The notes: generated from the letters alone by a model not told the origin. Positions 7,794-15,467 are shown, counted from the first letter of the stretch. The stretch: 23,892 nucleotides of DNA from JAGTVB01 sp964624765 (GCA_964624765.1 CAZUZO010000040.1:1-23892); one strand, 5' to 3'. A program made the numbers and translations.

Positions 7794-8866
7794 GTGCCTC
7801 GCCTCCCGCTGGTTTCCTTCAGGTACACCGCGGCGCGCACCGGGTCGAGAGCGACCTGTTCACCGGCGGAAAGACCCGCCAGCACCTCCATGTCATCGGC
7901 ATAGGCACGCCCCAGCCGCACATGTCGAAGCCCGACACGCCCGTCCTCGTCAACCACATAGACACCCCGCACTTCGCTCCGATAGGCCACCGCCTGAGCC
8001 GGTATCAGCAAGCGTTCTTGTTCGCCAGTGACGAAGGCGACTTTGACGAAAGTTCCTGGGTATAAGCCGTAATCACCCGTGGGCAGGCTCATACGCACAC
8101 GAAAGGTATGGGAATAGGGATCCGCATAGGGGGTGAACGTCAACTTCTCGGCGGGGATTCGGCCATGCCGGCTAGACGCGTCGATGACGGATGCTTGGGC
8201 GTAGGTTCGCACGGCTTCGATCAGACTCTGGGGAACCGCCGCCACCGCCCTCAGCTGCTCTAGAGACAACCCCGTCATCAGCGCTTGACCAGGACTTGCA
8301 GTCTCTCCCAGCTCCACGTGGCGCTTCACCACTACCCCGCTGTAGGGGGCTCGCACGACGGTCTGCTCGAGCCCCTCGCGAGCTTTCTCCACCCCCCCTT
8401 GCGCCAATTGCAGCCGGGCGGCAGTGGCCTTCAGATCGGCGCCCGCCTGATCCGCCTCCTGCTTGGAAACGAGTTTCTTGGCAAAGAGTTCCTGCACCCG
8501 GTCAAAACGGGCTTTGGCCTCCCGGTGGCGGGCCTGGGCTTCCTCTAGGGTAGCGGTCGCCTGTCTGAGGTTAGCCCGCTGCTGGGTGTCCGTCAGGCGC
8601 AGCAAAACCGCACCTTTGGCAACGTAGTCATCGACATCGTGGTGGATCTCGATCACCCGTCCGGAGGTTTCAGCGGATACGGTAGACCGATGCACCGCCT
8701 CGACCTGGGCATCGAAAATCTGCTCGGCCACCACTCGCCGCCGCTCCGCGGTGGCCACGTCGAAGGGCAACTCGGTACTCGCAACGTCGGTGAGTCCGAA
8801 CAACACCAGCCAGCCGCCGACGAACCCAGCGCGCGACCGAACGACACGACCGATCATTGCTTTCAT
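7790..8866 (-). CDS. RND efflux adaptor (membrane-fusion protein)
   Basis: This periplasmic adaptor of 358 residues links the permease to an outer-membrane channel. It has an N-terminal signal or anchor segment (RSRAGFVGGWLVLFGLTDVA), the split lipoyl or barrel-sandwich domain (AETSGRVIEIHHDVDDYVAKG and later VRAPYSGVVVKRHVELGE), a coiled-coil hairpin between them (LRQATATLEEAQARHREAKA onward) and a beta-barrel ending in TFVKVAFVTGEQERLLIP. The frame stays open upstream to 9046, but that extension runs through a repeat element. The ATG at 8866 is chosen because it begins a signal-like sequence (MKAMIGRVV) and has GGGAG upstream. It is the first gene of the two-gene operon. Confidence 0.93.
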   Translation of the reverse strand: MKAMIGRVVRSRAGFVGGWLVLFGLTDVASTELPFDVATAERRRVVAEQIFDAQVEAVHRSTVSAETSGRVIEIHHDVDDYVAKGAVLLRLTDTQQRANLRQATATLEEAQARHREAKARFDRVQELFAKKLVSKQEADQAGADLKATAARLQLAQGGVEKAREGLEQTVVRAPYSGVVVKRHVELGETASPGQALMTGLSLEQLRAVAAVPQSLIEAVRTYAQASVIDASSRHGRIPAEKLTFTPYADPYSHTFRVRMSLPTGDYGLYPGTFVKVAFVTGEQERLLIPAQAVAYRSEVRGVYVVDEDGRVGLRHVRLGRAYADDMEVLAGLSAGEQVALDPVRAAVYLKETSGRRGT

Positions 8867-8884
8867 CACGATGCTCCCTGAGCG

Positions 8885-8935
8885 CCCCACAGAATACTTA
8901 AGTATATTACATCTTTCTAATATAGTTGTTCTCGA
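8885..8935 (-). promoter_or_regulatory. AT-rich upstream region of the efflux operon with a 12-bp palindrome
   Basis: A short AT-rich stretch contrasts with the GC-rich surroundings. It holds the perfect palindrome ATACTTAAGTAT (8894-8905) and several TATA-like hexamers on the minus strand (for example TATACT). It lies 20-70 bases before the adaptor start, where a promoter and repressor site would be expected. No convincing -35/-10 pair with 16-18 bp spacing was found. Confidence 0.35.
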
Positions 8936-8972
8936 TCCAGGATCCAAGACAGGCAAAGGGTCTGCCAGACAG

Positions 8973-9137
8973 CTCACACCTATCAGTTTAATCATGCCCG
9001 TCGTTCCGGCAGGGATTGCCGGAACCCAGTGGCCATGGAGGGCCACCCGGGATCACATCCCTGTGTTCTGGATACCGGCAATCCATGCCGGTATGACAGA
9101 CTGTTTTCTCCATAAGGCATAACTGATAGGTGGTAAG
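8973..9137. mobile_element. 165-bp inverted-repeat element with perfect 9-bp target duplication
   Basis: The imperfect inverted ends are CTCACACCTATCAGTTTA on the left and TAACTGATAGGTGGTAAG on the right. The perfect direct repeat GCCAGACAG flanks them at 8964-8972 and 9138-9146, which is the signature of transposition with a 9-bp duplication. The interior is strongly palindromic: GTTCCGGCAGGGATTGCCGG on one side is mirrored by CCGGCAATCCATGCCGG on the other. It has no coding capacity and sits between the divergent efflux operon and the oxidase remnant. Confidence 0.75.
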
Positions 9138-9153
9138 GCCAGACAGTTTGCCT

Positions 9154-9183
9154 TTGCATACCCGGTTTTGCTTCCAGTAGAAT
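9154..9183 (+). promoter_or_regulatory. Candidate sigma-70 promoter of the oxidase remnant
   Basis: TTGCAT at 9154-9159 and TAGAAT at 9178-9183 are separated by 18 bases and lie just outside the 165-bp element. They are followed by about 140 bases of leader before the small membrane-protein gene. The call is based on hexamer match and spacing only. Confidence 0.4.
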
Positions 9184-9326
9184 CCGCTGCACGCAACGCT
9201 CGGCCGAGAGGCAAGCTGGCATCAGCGCGTCCGACAACCAGCCTGCACCATCAGGCAACGAGGTTTTGTCGAGGCGCGCGCACCCTATCGGTGAAAGCGA
9301 TCGGCAACGGCAGAGCAAGTGATGGC

Positions 9327-9479
9327 ATGAAACGCCTGAGCGAGGAAGAGCAACGACGCATTCTGGAAAGCCCGCCCAAAGGCACCTGGGCACTGCGACT
9401 CGCCTTCGCGGCTTGGCTGGCGTTGGGGTGGGTTGGCATGTACTTCGGGGTCTTCTTGGCCCACGGCCCGGTCAGTTAG
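9327..9479 (+). CDS. Small single-helix membrane protein, probable ba3-type oxidase small subunit
   Basis: This is a 50-residue protein with a polar N-terminus (MKRLSEEEQRRILESPPKG) and one membrane helix (LRLAFAAWLALGWVGMYFGVFL). Small one-helix genes of this kind precede subunit II in many ba3-type cytochrome c oxidase operons, and the next reading frame does begin like such a subunit II. The reading frame is open upstream to 9168, but that part has no recognisable protein character, so the ATG at 9327 is chosen; its ribosome-binding site is weak. The gene itself looks intact, but its partners are lost, so it is probably a relic. Confidence 0.55.
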   Translation: MKRLSEEEQRRILESPPKGTWALRLAFAAWLALGWVGMYFGVFLAHGPVS

Positions 9480-9490
9480 GAGAGACCTCA

Positions 9491-9565
9491 ATGCATGTCG
9501 ATCCGCTTGAGCGACGCTGGATCGCGGTGAGCCTGGTGCTGATGTTGGCCATCAGCGGCGCGGCC
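9491..9565 (+). pseudogene. Truncated 5' end of ba3-type cytochrome c oxidase subunit II
   Basis: The ATG at 9491 follows a strong ribosome-binding site (AGGAGAG, which overlaps the stop of the preceding small gene). It encodes MHVDPLERRWIAVSLVLMLA, which matches how subunit II of ba3-type heme-copper oxidases commonly begins. After about 25 residues the similarity stops at a REP-like hairpin and the frame runs on into unrelated sequence to 9655. The cupredoxin domain with its CuA ligands and the subunit I gene are absent. The identification rests on a short N-terminal match and the gene context. Confidence 0.5.
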
Positions 9566-9591
9566 GCTCCTGCCCGTCGGGTAGGAGCGGC
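9563..9591. repeat. REP-like palindrome
   Basis: GCCGCTCCT at 9563-9571 pairs with AGGAGCGGC at 9583-9591, and an inner CCC/GGG stem extends the hairpin. GTAGGAGCGGC followed by GTGCCGACC is reminiscent of REP elements known from several gammaproteobacteria. It marks the exact point where the oxidase subunit II similarity ends. Only one copy was seen in this window. Confidence 0.5.
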
Positions 9592-9889
9592 GTGCCGACC
9601 CAGGGCCCACAAACAGAGGACGCTGCCACCGCTTCCAAGGACCACGCGGATCTGATAGCGGTCCTCGGCAACGATCAGGGCATCCAGGCCCGGCTTCAAG
9701 TTCTCCGATCGCCTTCGGCCAGGCGTACCCGTGCTGCTGCAAGACCTGCGGTGCCAAGGCCTTCAGCGCCTCGTCATGTTAGGTGGCGATAACCATCACC
9801 GGCTATCGCGGCTGGGGGCCCAATTGGGCTTCGACGAAGCGCCCCTGCGACAGCCGATATCGGCCCATGGATAACAGAAAAGTGGCATT
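9592..9889 (-). other. Decayed sequence without a confident gene
   Basis: On the minus strand, short stretches look protein-like: ALKALAPQVLQQHGYAWPKA, then after a frame change LDALIVAEDRYQIRVVLGSG. They are split between frames and contain stops. They could be the remains of one gene of unknown function. Nothing on the plus strand continues the oxidase subunit. Confidence 0.35.
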
Positions 9890-10229
9890 GGTCATCGTTT
9901 CGGCAGTTTGATGACTTTTGCCCTGAGAGGTTGTGAAAAAACGGTCGCGCGCGGCCCGAGAGCCAGGCGGACGGCGCCAAGCCGAGAGACATATCAGATA
10001 GATAGGTGAGGAGCGAGCACCGTCCAACGCCGCTATCGGGTTGGGTAGCAGGTTTTTTCACAACCTCTGAGGGCAGCCGACCCCTTGGAGCCAGGGACGT
10101 CGTAAAGACGTCCCTGTCGGCTTGGGTCCGGCATCCCTGCCGCACACACCCTTGCCCGCAAGGGGTTCGGCTGCCGAAGGCTTGGGCGCCGACGCTGTTC
10201 TCCAGGGCAACTCTGACGAAACGATGACC
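9890..10229 (-). mobile_element. Family B element, copy C (interrupted by family M)
   Basis: This is a complete family B element in reverse orientation to the copy at 71-268, with ends TTGGTCATCGTTTCGGCAG and CTGACGAAACGATGACC. Removing the 141-bp insertion and its 3-bp duplication leaves 196 bp, against 198 bp for the uninterrupted copy. The conserved hairpin is perfect here: AGGGACGTC at 10093-10101, a five-base loop, GACGTCCCT at 10107-10115. It lies between the decayed oxidase region and djlA. Confidence 0.8.
9927..10067 (+). mobile_element. Family M miniature element, copy 3, with TGA target duplication
   Basis: This complete 141-bp copy is bounded by GAGGTTGTG and CACAACCTC and flanked on both sides by TGA (9924-9926 and 10068-10070). 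Ends beginning GAG and TNA targets are features of the IS1031 group of the IS5 family, so a non-autonomous derivative of such an element is a reasonable inference. No transposase gene is present in the window. Confidence 0.85.
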
Positions 10230-10384
10230 ATGGCCAGACAAGTCTGTGGCCTGCCTTCCTTGACCAGAGTTCCCTAGTCGCGCTGCCAGCTGCCTCCAAG
10301 TGGGCGCCGAGCGGCTAGGGTGCCCTGGGGTTTTAGCTTGCTATTGGCGCGTCGATCAGCGCAGTAATACAGGAATTGCCGGTC

Positions 10385-11200
10385 ATGGGCTGGTGGGGAA
10401 AGATCATCGGTGGCGCCTTCGGGTATCTGGTCGGCGGACCATTAGGGGGATTGCTGGGGATCGCCCTCGGTCATGGCTTCGATAGGGGCCTGGAGCACGC
10501 GCGCAAAGGCGCTTTACCGTGGCCGCCGCTCACTCACCAGGAAGCAACCCAGACGGCCTTCTTCACCGCGACGTTCTCGGTGATGGGGCACCTCGCCAAA
10601 TCCGATGGGCGGGTCACACGGGACGAGCTGGGGGTTGCCACCGACCTGATGCGGCAGATGCATCTTAACCCCGAGCACATCCGCGTCGCCCAGCAATTAT
10701 TCAACCAAGGTAAGGCACCGGATTTTCCCCTCGACGCGGTGCTCGATGAGTTTCGTCGCAAGTGCCAGGGCAGGCGCAATCTGATGCGGCTGTTCGTCGA
10801 GATCCAGCTCTACGCAGCCCTGGCCGATGGCGCCCTGCATCCCCGTGAGCGAAGACTGATCCTTTATGTGTGCCGCCGTTTAGGCCTCCCCGACAGGGAA
10901 TTCCTGGAACTCGAGGCCATGATCGGTGCCGAACTGAGATTTCGGCGCACCGCCGACCCTCGCAGAGAGGTGTCGGCGGACAAGCCAAATGACCTCGCGG
11001 ATGCCTACGCACTGCTAAACGTTGCACCGAATATCAGCGACGCCGAGCTCAAGCGAGCTTACCGACGCTTGATCAGCCAGCATCACCCAGACAAGCTGGT
11101 GGCCAGCGGTCTACCCGAAGAAATGATGAAACTCGCCACCGCCAAGACCCAAGAGATAAAACTGGCGTACGAGCGCATAAAAAAGGCGAGGGGTCTGTAG
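10385..11200 (+). CDS. djlA: DjlA-type membrane-anchored J-domain co-chaperone
   Basis: The protein stimulates DnaK at the inner membrane. The 271 residues match DjlA: a glycine-rich N-terminal helix (IIGGAFGYLVGGPLGGLLGI, residues 7-26), a TerB-like helical middle domain (FFTATFSVMGHLAKSDGRVT and LYAALADGALHPRERRLI) and a C-terminal J domain from about residue 205 with the HPD motif at 234-236. The ATG at 10385 (MGWWGK) is chosen over the TTG at 10376 because AGGA lies ten bases upstream, whereas for the TTG it would be too close. It is followed after 59 bases by rpe, which has its own strong ribosome-binding site. Confidence 0.94.
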   Translation: MGWWGKIIGGAFGYLVGGPLGGLLGIALGHGFDRGLEHARKGALPWPPLTHQEATQTAFFTATFSVMGHLAKSDGRVTRDELGVATDLMRQMHLNPEHIRVAQQLFNQGKAPDFPLDAVLDEFRRKCQGRRNLMRLFVEIQLYAALADGALHPRERRLILYVCRRLGLPDREFLELEAMIGAELRFRRTADPRREVSADKPNDLADAYALLNVAPNISDAELKRAYRRLISQHHPDKLVASGLPEEMMKLATAKTQEIKLAYERIKKARGL

Positions 11201-11245
11201 GCTGAAAAGGGGCAAAAGATTGGTTACAGTTCGAAAGCAGATATT

Positions 11246-11251
11246 AAGGAG
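11246..11251 (+). promoter_or_regulatory. Strong ribosome-binding site of rpe
   Basis: AAGGAG lies eight bases before the ATG at 11260 and fixes the rpe start. Confidence 0.7.
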
Positions 11252-11259
11252 AAAAACGC

Positions 11260-11940
11260 ATGGCGGATTATCTTATCGCCCCTTCCATTCTCTCCGCGGA
11301 CTTCGCGCGCCTCGGAGAGGAAGTGTCGAACGTACTCGAAGCGGGGGCGGACATCGTGCACTTCGATGTCATGGATAACCACTATGTCCCCAACCTGACC
11401 ATCGGGCCGCTGGTGTGCGAAGCGCTGCGCAAGCACGGTATCACGGCACCCATCGACGTGCACTTGATGGTCAAACCGGTCGACCGAATCATCCCGGATT
11501 TCGCCAAGGCGGGAGCCACCTACATCACCTTTCACCCGGAGGCATCTGAGCATATCGACCGATCGTTGCAACTCGTTCGTGAATGCGGCTGCAAGTCGGG
11601 ATTGGTGTTCAACCCCGCCACCCCCTTGGACTACCTGAAATACGTCATGGACAAGGTGGACATGGTGTTGCTGATGTCGGTCAATCCAGGATTCGGAGGA
11701 CAATCCTTTATTCCATCAACGCTGCAGAAGCTGCCGGAAGTGCGGCGACTGATAAATGACAGCGGTCTGGACATCCGCCTGGAAGTCGATGGCGGCATCA
11801 AAGTGGACAATATTCGCCAGATCGCCGCCGCCGGTGCCGACACCTTCGTTTCCGGCTCAGGGATCTTTGGCACCCCCGACTACCGGGCCACCGTCGCCGC
11901 CATGCGCGAAGAGCTGGCTTTGGCATCGCGGAGCTTTTAA
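11260..11940 (+). CDS. rpe: Ribulose-phosphate 3-epimerase
   Basis: This enzyme interconverts ribulose 5-phosphate and xylulose 5-phosphate in the pentose phosphate and Calvin cycles, in the cytoplasm. The 226-residue TIM barrel has all family signatures in order: APSILSADFARLGEE, HFDVMDNHYVPNLTIGP (metal-binding His and Asp), DVHLMVKPVDR, SVNPGFGGQSFI and EVDGGIKVDN. gph follows after only three bases, so the two are surely co-transcribed. This rpe-gph-trpE order is common in gammaproteobacteria. The gene is intact. Confidence 0.98.
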   Translation: MADYLIAPSILSADFARLGEEVSNVLEAGADIVHFDVMDNHYVPNLTIGPLVCEALRKHGITAPIDVHLMVKPVDRIIPDFAKAGATYITFHPEASEHIDRSLQLVRECGCKSGLVFNPATPLDYLKYVMDKVDMVLLMSVNPGFGGQSFIPSTLQKLPEVRRLINDSGLDIRLEVDGGIKVDNIRQIAAAGADTFVSGSGIFGTPDYRATVAAMREELALASRSF

Positions 11941-11943
11941 CCG

Positions 11944-12636
11944 ATGCGCATTCCCACACCTCGCCTAGCCGTGATCGACCTGGATGGGACCCTGGTGGAC
12001 TCGGTCCCTGATCTGGCTTACTGCGTCAACGAGATGATGGGCCAGCTCGGCTTACCCCCACGTCCAGAGACGAGTGTGCGCCACTGGGTGGGCAACGGCG
12101 TGGAGCGGCTCGTTCGCCGTGCGCTGATCAACAATCTAGAAGGCGAGCCAGAAGCCTCGCTCTTTGACCGCGCATACCCCCTATTTTTGGATCTGTACAG
12201 CGCCCACACCAGCCAACGCAGCCATCTGTTTCCCGGTGCCCGCGAGGGGCTGGCCTTCATCAAAGGCACGGGAGCACGGCTGGCTTGCGTCACCAACAAG
12301 GCGGCCCGCTTCACCGAACCGCTGTTGCGCGATCTGGGTGTCTACGACGAATTCGAGCTGGTCATCAGTGGCGATAGTCTACCGAGGCAAAAGCCCGATC
12401 CGTTGCCGCTGCTGCATGCTGCCGAGCACTTCGCCGTGAAGCCCGAAGACGCGCTCTTGGTCGGCGACTCGATCTCCGACGTCAAGGCGGCCCGGGCCGC
12501 CGGCTTTACGGTGGTCTGCGTGAGCTACGGTTACAACCATGGGGTCGATATCCGCACGGCCGATCCGGATGCGGTCATCGACTCCATCGCAGAGCTTGCC
12601 GACTTACTCGCCCCGACCCCCGTGCGGGCGTCTTGA
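11944..12636 (+). CDS. gph: Phosphoglycolate phosphatase
   Basis: This HAD-superfamily hydrolase removes phosphate from 2-phosphoglycolate, formed by Rubisco oxygenation or during repair of oxidised DNA ends. HAD motif I is VIDLDGTLVDS with the nucleophile Asp12 and Asp14. Motif II is in ACVTNK, the conserved Lys is in RQKPDPLPLL, and motif IV is LLVGDSISDVKAARAAG. The length of 230 residues and the position directly after rpe support Gph rather than another HAD phosphatase. A repeat remnant separates it from trpE. Confidence 0.93.
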   Translation: MRIPTPRLAVIDLDGTLVDSVPDLAYCVNEMMGQLGLPPRPETSVRHWVGNGVERLVRRALINNLEGEPEASLFDRAYPLFLDLYSAHTSQRSHLFPGAREGLAFIKGTGARLACVTNKAARFTEPLLRDLGVYDEFELVISGDSLPRQKPDPLPLLHAAEHFAVKPEDALLVGDSISDVKAARAAGFTVVCVSYGYNHGVDIRTADPDAVIDSIAELADLLAPTPVRAS

Positions 12637-12683
12637 CCGAGCCGACCGCTCGAGCAGAGCGCCAAAACCTTTGGCTTGCCGGG

Positions 12684-12739
12684 GCGCCCCGGGTCGGCTG
12701 TCCCCAGGGACAAAGAAATCCAGCTGCCGAAACGATGAC
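12684..12739 (+). repeat. Remnant of a family B element
   Basis: GGGTCGGCTG-TCCCC-AGGG and, at the end, GCTGCCGAAACGATGAC match the right third of family B. There is no left end and no family M insertion, so this is a decayed, empty copy. It occupies the gph-trpE gap just before the trpE start region. Confidence 0.55.
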
Positions 12740-12784
12740 GAAGGCTGATCCCCCTTCGCACCGATCTCGGTTGACTGGTATCCT

Positions 12785-14302
12785 ATGTGCCCCATGGACG
12801 AGATGACGCCCCAGCGGTTTTCCGAACTTGTCAGCCAGGGCTATAACCGCATCCCGCTGGTGCGCGAAGTGCTCGCCGATCTGGACACGCCCCTTAGCAC
12901 CTACCTTAAACTGGCGCGCTCACCCTTCTCCTACTTGCTGGAATCCGTGCAGGGGGGGGAAAAATGGGGACGCTATTCGATCATCGGCCTCCCCTGTCGC
13001 ACTGTGCTTCGGCTGCGACCCAGCGGGGGGGGTGGTGACATCCTTGTCGAACGCGATGGCAAGCCCATCGAGCAGGTCAGCACCGAGGATCCCCTGGGCT
13101 GGATCGCCGCCTTTCAAGGGCGGTTTCGGGCGCTGGACATACCCGATCTGCCTCGCTTCACCGGCGGATTGGTGGGATATTTTGGCTACGATACCGTACG
13201 CTATATGGAACCGCGGCTCAACACCTGCACGAAACCGGATCCCCTCGGCCTACCGGACGCCGTGCTGCTGGTCTCGGAAGAGATCGTGGTGTTTGACAAT
13301 CTCCGAGGAAAACTCTACATCGTCGCCCACGCCGATCCGCAGCTGCCTAACGCCCTCGAGCAGACGCGCCAGCGACTCGACCTCATCACCGATACGCTGC
13401 GTCAAGCCATTCCCCGTTATCCCTTCTGCGGTCGCTCCCATGAGGTGGGCGAAGCGGATTTTCTTTCCGGGTTCACGCGCGAGGGCTTCGAGGCGGCGGT
13501 GCGCCGAGTCAAGCAGTACATCATTGACGGTGATGTCATGCAGGTGGTGCTGTCTCAACGCCTATCCATCCCCTTTGACGCCGCCCCTCTCGATCTCTAC
13601 CGCGCTCTGCGGACCCTCAATCCGTCCCCCTACATGTACTATCTGGACCTGGGTGATTTCCATATTGTCGGCTCGTCACCGGAAATCCTGGTGCATGTTG
13701 AAGACGGTGTCGTCACCGTTCGCCCGATTGCCGGCACGCGCCCCCGCGGTGCGAGCGAAGACCAGGATCGGTTGCTCGCTGAGGAGCTATTGGCCGATCC
13801 CAAGGAGCGCGCCGAGCATCTGATGTTGATCGACCTGGGCCGCAACGACGTGGGCCGCGTCGCCGAGATCGGCAGCGTGCGGCTGACGGAAAAGATGACC
13901 ATCGAACGCTACTCCCACGTCATGCACATCGTGTCCAACGTCACCGGCCGCTTGCAGGACGGTACCTCGATGACCGACGTGCTGCGAGCCACGTTTCCTG
14001 CCGGTACGGTCACCGGTGCCCCGAAGATACGTGCCATGGAGATCATCGATGAGCTCGAACCCGTCAAGCGAGGGGTCTACGCCGGCGCGGTCGGTTACCT
14101 CGGCTGGGGGGGCGCCATGGACACCGCGATCGCCATCCGCACGGCCGTGATTCAGGACCGGACCCTGCACATTCAAGTCGGCGCAGGCATCGTCGCCGAT
14201 TCCGTCCCGGCCTTGGAGTGGGAAGAAACGATGAACAAGGGACGGGCCATGTTCCGGGCCGTTACTCACGCGGCAGCGGGACTCGATCGCCGGCCCGGTT
14301 AA
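12785..14302 (+). CDS. trpE: Anthranilate synthase component I
   Basis: It converts chorismate to anthranilate, the first committed step of tryptophan synthesis, using ammonia delivered by the TrpG subunit. The N-terminal domain carries the tryptophan feedback motif LLES at residues 51-54. The chorismate-binding domain has SSPEILVHVEDGVVTVRPIA, then AGTRPRG, DLGRNDVGRVAEIGSV, YSHVMHIVSNVTG and TFPAGTVTGAPKIRAMEIID. At 505 residues it is full length. Starts at 12785, 12794 and 12803 are all possible and none has a clear ribosome-binding site; similarity to other TrpE N-termini (MTPQRFSELV) favours 12794 or 12803. Unusually for this cluster, trpG and trpD do not follow: rluE does. Confidence 0.97.
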   Translation: MCPMDEMTPQRFSELVSQGYNRIPLVREVLADLDTPLSTYLKLARSPFSYLLESVQGGEKWGRYSIIGLPCRTVLRLRPSGGGGDILVERDGKPIEQVSTEDPLGWIAAFQGRFRALDIPDLPRFTGGLVGYFGYDTVRYMEPRLNTCTKPDPLGLPDAVLLVSEEIVVFDNLRGKLYIVAHADPQLPNALEQTRQRLDLITDTLRQAIPRYPFCGRSHEVGEADFLSGFTREGFEAAVRRVKQYIIDGDVMQVVLSQRLSIPFDAAPLDLYRALRTLNPSPYMYYLDLGDFHIVGSSPEILVHVEDGVVTVRPIAGTRPRGASEDQDRLLAEELLADPKERAEHLMLIDLGRNDVGRVAEIGSVRLTEKMTIERYSHVMHIVSNVTGRLQDGTSMTDVLRATFPAGTVTGAPKIRAMEIIDELEPVKRGVYAGAVGYLGWGGAMDTAIAIRTAVIQDRTLHIQVGAGIVADSVPALEWEETMNKGRAMFRAVTHAAAGLDRRPG

Positions 14303-14375
14303 GTGCAGCACCTAGCCGATCGGTGAACCGCGAGAGGAGGTCTGGGTTATCGTTTCAGCCGCCGCCCAGTGAATC

Positions 14376-14978
14376 GTGACCCGATTGATTCTGTTCAACA
14401 AGCCCTACGGCGTGCTGTGCCAGTTCACCGATCCGGCCGGCCGTTCCACCTTGGCCGATTTTCTATCCATTGCGGGCATCTATCCGGCTGGGCGCCTGGA
14501 TTACCACAGCGAAGGACTGCTGGTGCTGACCGATGCGGGCTCGCTCCAACACGCTATCAGCCATCCTCGGAATAAGCTGCCAAAAACCTATTGGGTGCAG
14601 GTGGAAGCCATTCCCGACCTCCGAGCACTGCAACAACTCGCCCAAGGTGTGCGGCTGAAGGACGGCCGCACCCAGCCTGCCAAGGTGCGCCGCATCGAGC
14701 CGCCGGCAGTATTATGGCCTCGCCTGCCCCCCATTCGCGAGCGCAGCGCGATTCCCACCTCGTGGCTGTCGCTCACACTAACCGAAGGCCGCAACCGCCA
14801 GGTGCGCCGCATGACGGCGGCTATCGGCCATCCGACCCTGCGCTTGATTCGACAAGCCGTAGGGCCCTGGCAGCTTGGCAGCCTGTTGCCCGGGGCGTGG
14901 CGGGCTGTGTCTTGCCCCCGCCAGGGTGAAAAGCTGATGCGACTGCTCGGCCGCGTGGGCCAGGATCCCGGCAGCTAG
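14376..14978 (+). CDS. rluE: 23S rRNA pseudouridine synthase RluE
   Basis: This RsuA-type pseudouridine synthase of 200 residues lacks the S4 domain, like E. coli RluE, which modifies U2457 of 23S rRNA. The catalytic aspartate is D42 in AGRLDYHSEGLLVLTDAG. Other family motifs are LILFNKPYGVLCQF near the start, ISHPRNKLPKTYWVQVE, and the C-terminal LTEGRNRQVRRMTAAIGHPT followed by LRLIRQAVG. The GTG at 14376 begins the usual MTRLILFNKP; no strong ribosome-binding site is visible. It follows trpE after 73 bases in which I see no clear feature. Immediately after its stop the GC-rich foreign block begins. Confidence 0.92.
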   Translation: MTRLILFNKPYGVLCQFTDPAGRSTLADFLSIAGIYPAGRLDYHSEGLLVLTDAGSLQHAISHPRNKLPKTYWVQVEAIPDLRALQQLAQGVRLKDGRTQPAKVRRIEPPAVLWPRLPPIRERSAIPTSWLSLTLTEGRNRQVRRMTAAIGHPTLRLIRQAVGPWQLGSLLPGAWRAVSCPRQGEKLMRLLGRVGQDPGS

Positions 14979-14989
14979 GATAGCAGGCA

Positions 14990-15467
14990 TCATGACAAGA
15001 GGGCCGTGATGACGCGGTACAGGGGTTCGGTCTGGCCGGAAAAGAGCGGCGGCGTGATGCCCATCGAGACATAGATCCCGGTGAGCCGATCGACGCCGAT
15101 GTTCGCCGGACGCACCCAGTCGGCCGGCACGTAGAGCAGCGCGCCCCGAACGGCACCGGCGCGGTCGGGACCAGCACGGCGATGGACTTGCGACCGTCGA
15201 TGTCGATCGGCTGCGGACTCGGCGCCAGCGCGAGCACCGCGACGCCATCGCCGCCGAAGAAGCACCACACCGGACTCATGGCGCCGATGTCCGCCTCCTG
15301 CTTCTGGTCCAGCAGGCCGACGAACCGGTCGGCGCTTCCCGAGACACGCGCACGACCAGTGCGAGCGGGGTGTCGCGGCGCAGCTCGCGGGCCCAGTCGA
15401 CGATGAAAGTTTCGGCTTTGGGATCGAGGTCCCGCTCGCGGAATCGACGTCGCGGGGCACGCCGCAC
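14990..15467 (-). pseudogene. Frameshifted small gene, DUF502-like C-terminus
   Basis: A single protein can be pieced together from three frames. It starts at a GTG directly after the previous stop and runs through DLDPKAETFIVDWARELRRD. Near 15340 it shifts to a frame with DRFVGLLDQKQEADIGAMSP and DGRKSIAVLVPTAPVPFG. Near 15150 it shifts again to GALLYVPADWVRPANIGVDR and YVSMGITPPLFSG, ending at 14990. The stretch VPTAPVPFG-GALLYVP resembles the C-terminal signature of DUF502 proteins (VPTTPNPTSGFLLFVP), but the N-terminal part does not clearly fit, so the family is uncertain. Two frameshifts in about 480 bases mean either a dead gene or sequencing errors in very GC-rich DNA. Confidence 0.45.

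Noticed and set aside
8867..9046. 60-residue N-terminal extension of the efflux adaptor
   Set aside because: It would be encoded partly by the 165-bp repeat element, has no signal peptide at its front, and a good ribosome-binding site precedes the internal ATG at 8866.
14341..14360. Possible family B end (GGTTATCGTTTCAGCCG) before rluE
   Set aside because: It has several mismatches to the family end, no second end and no internal similarity, so chance cannot be excluded.
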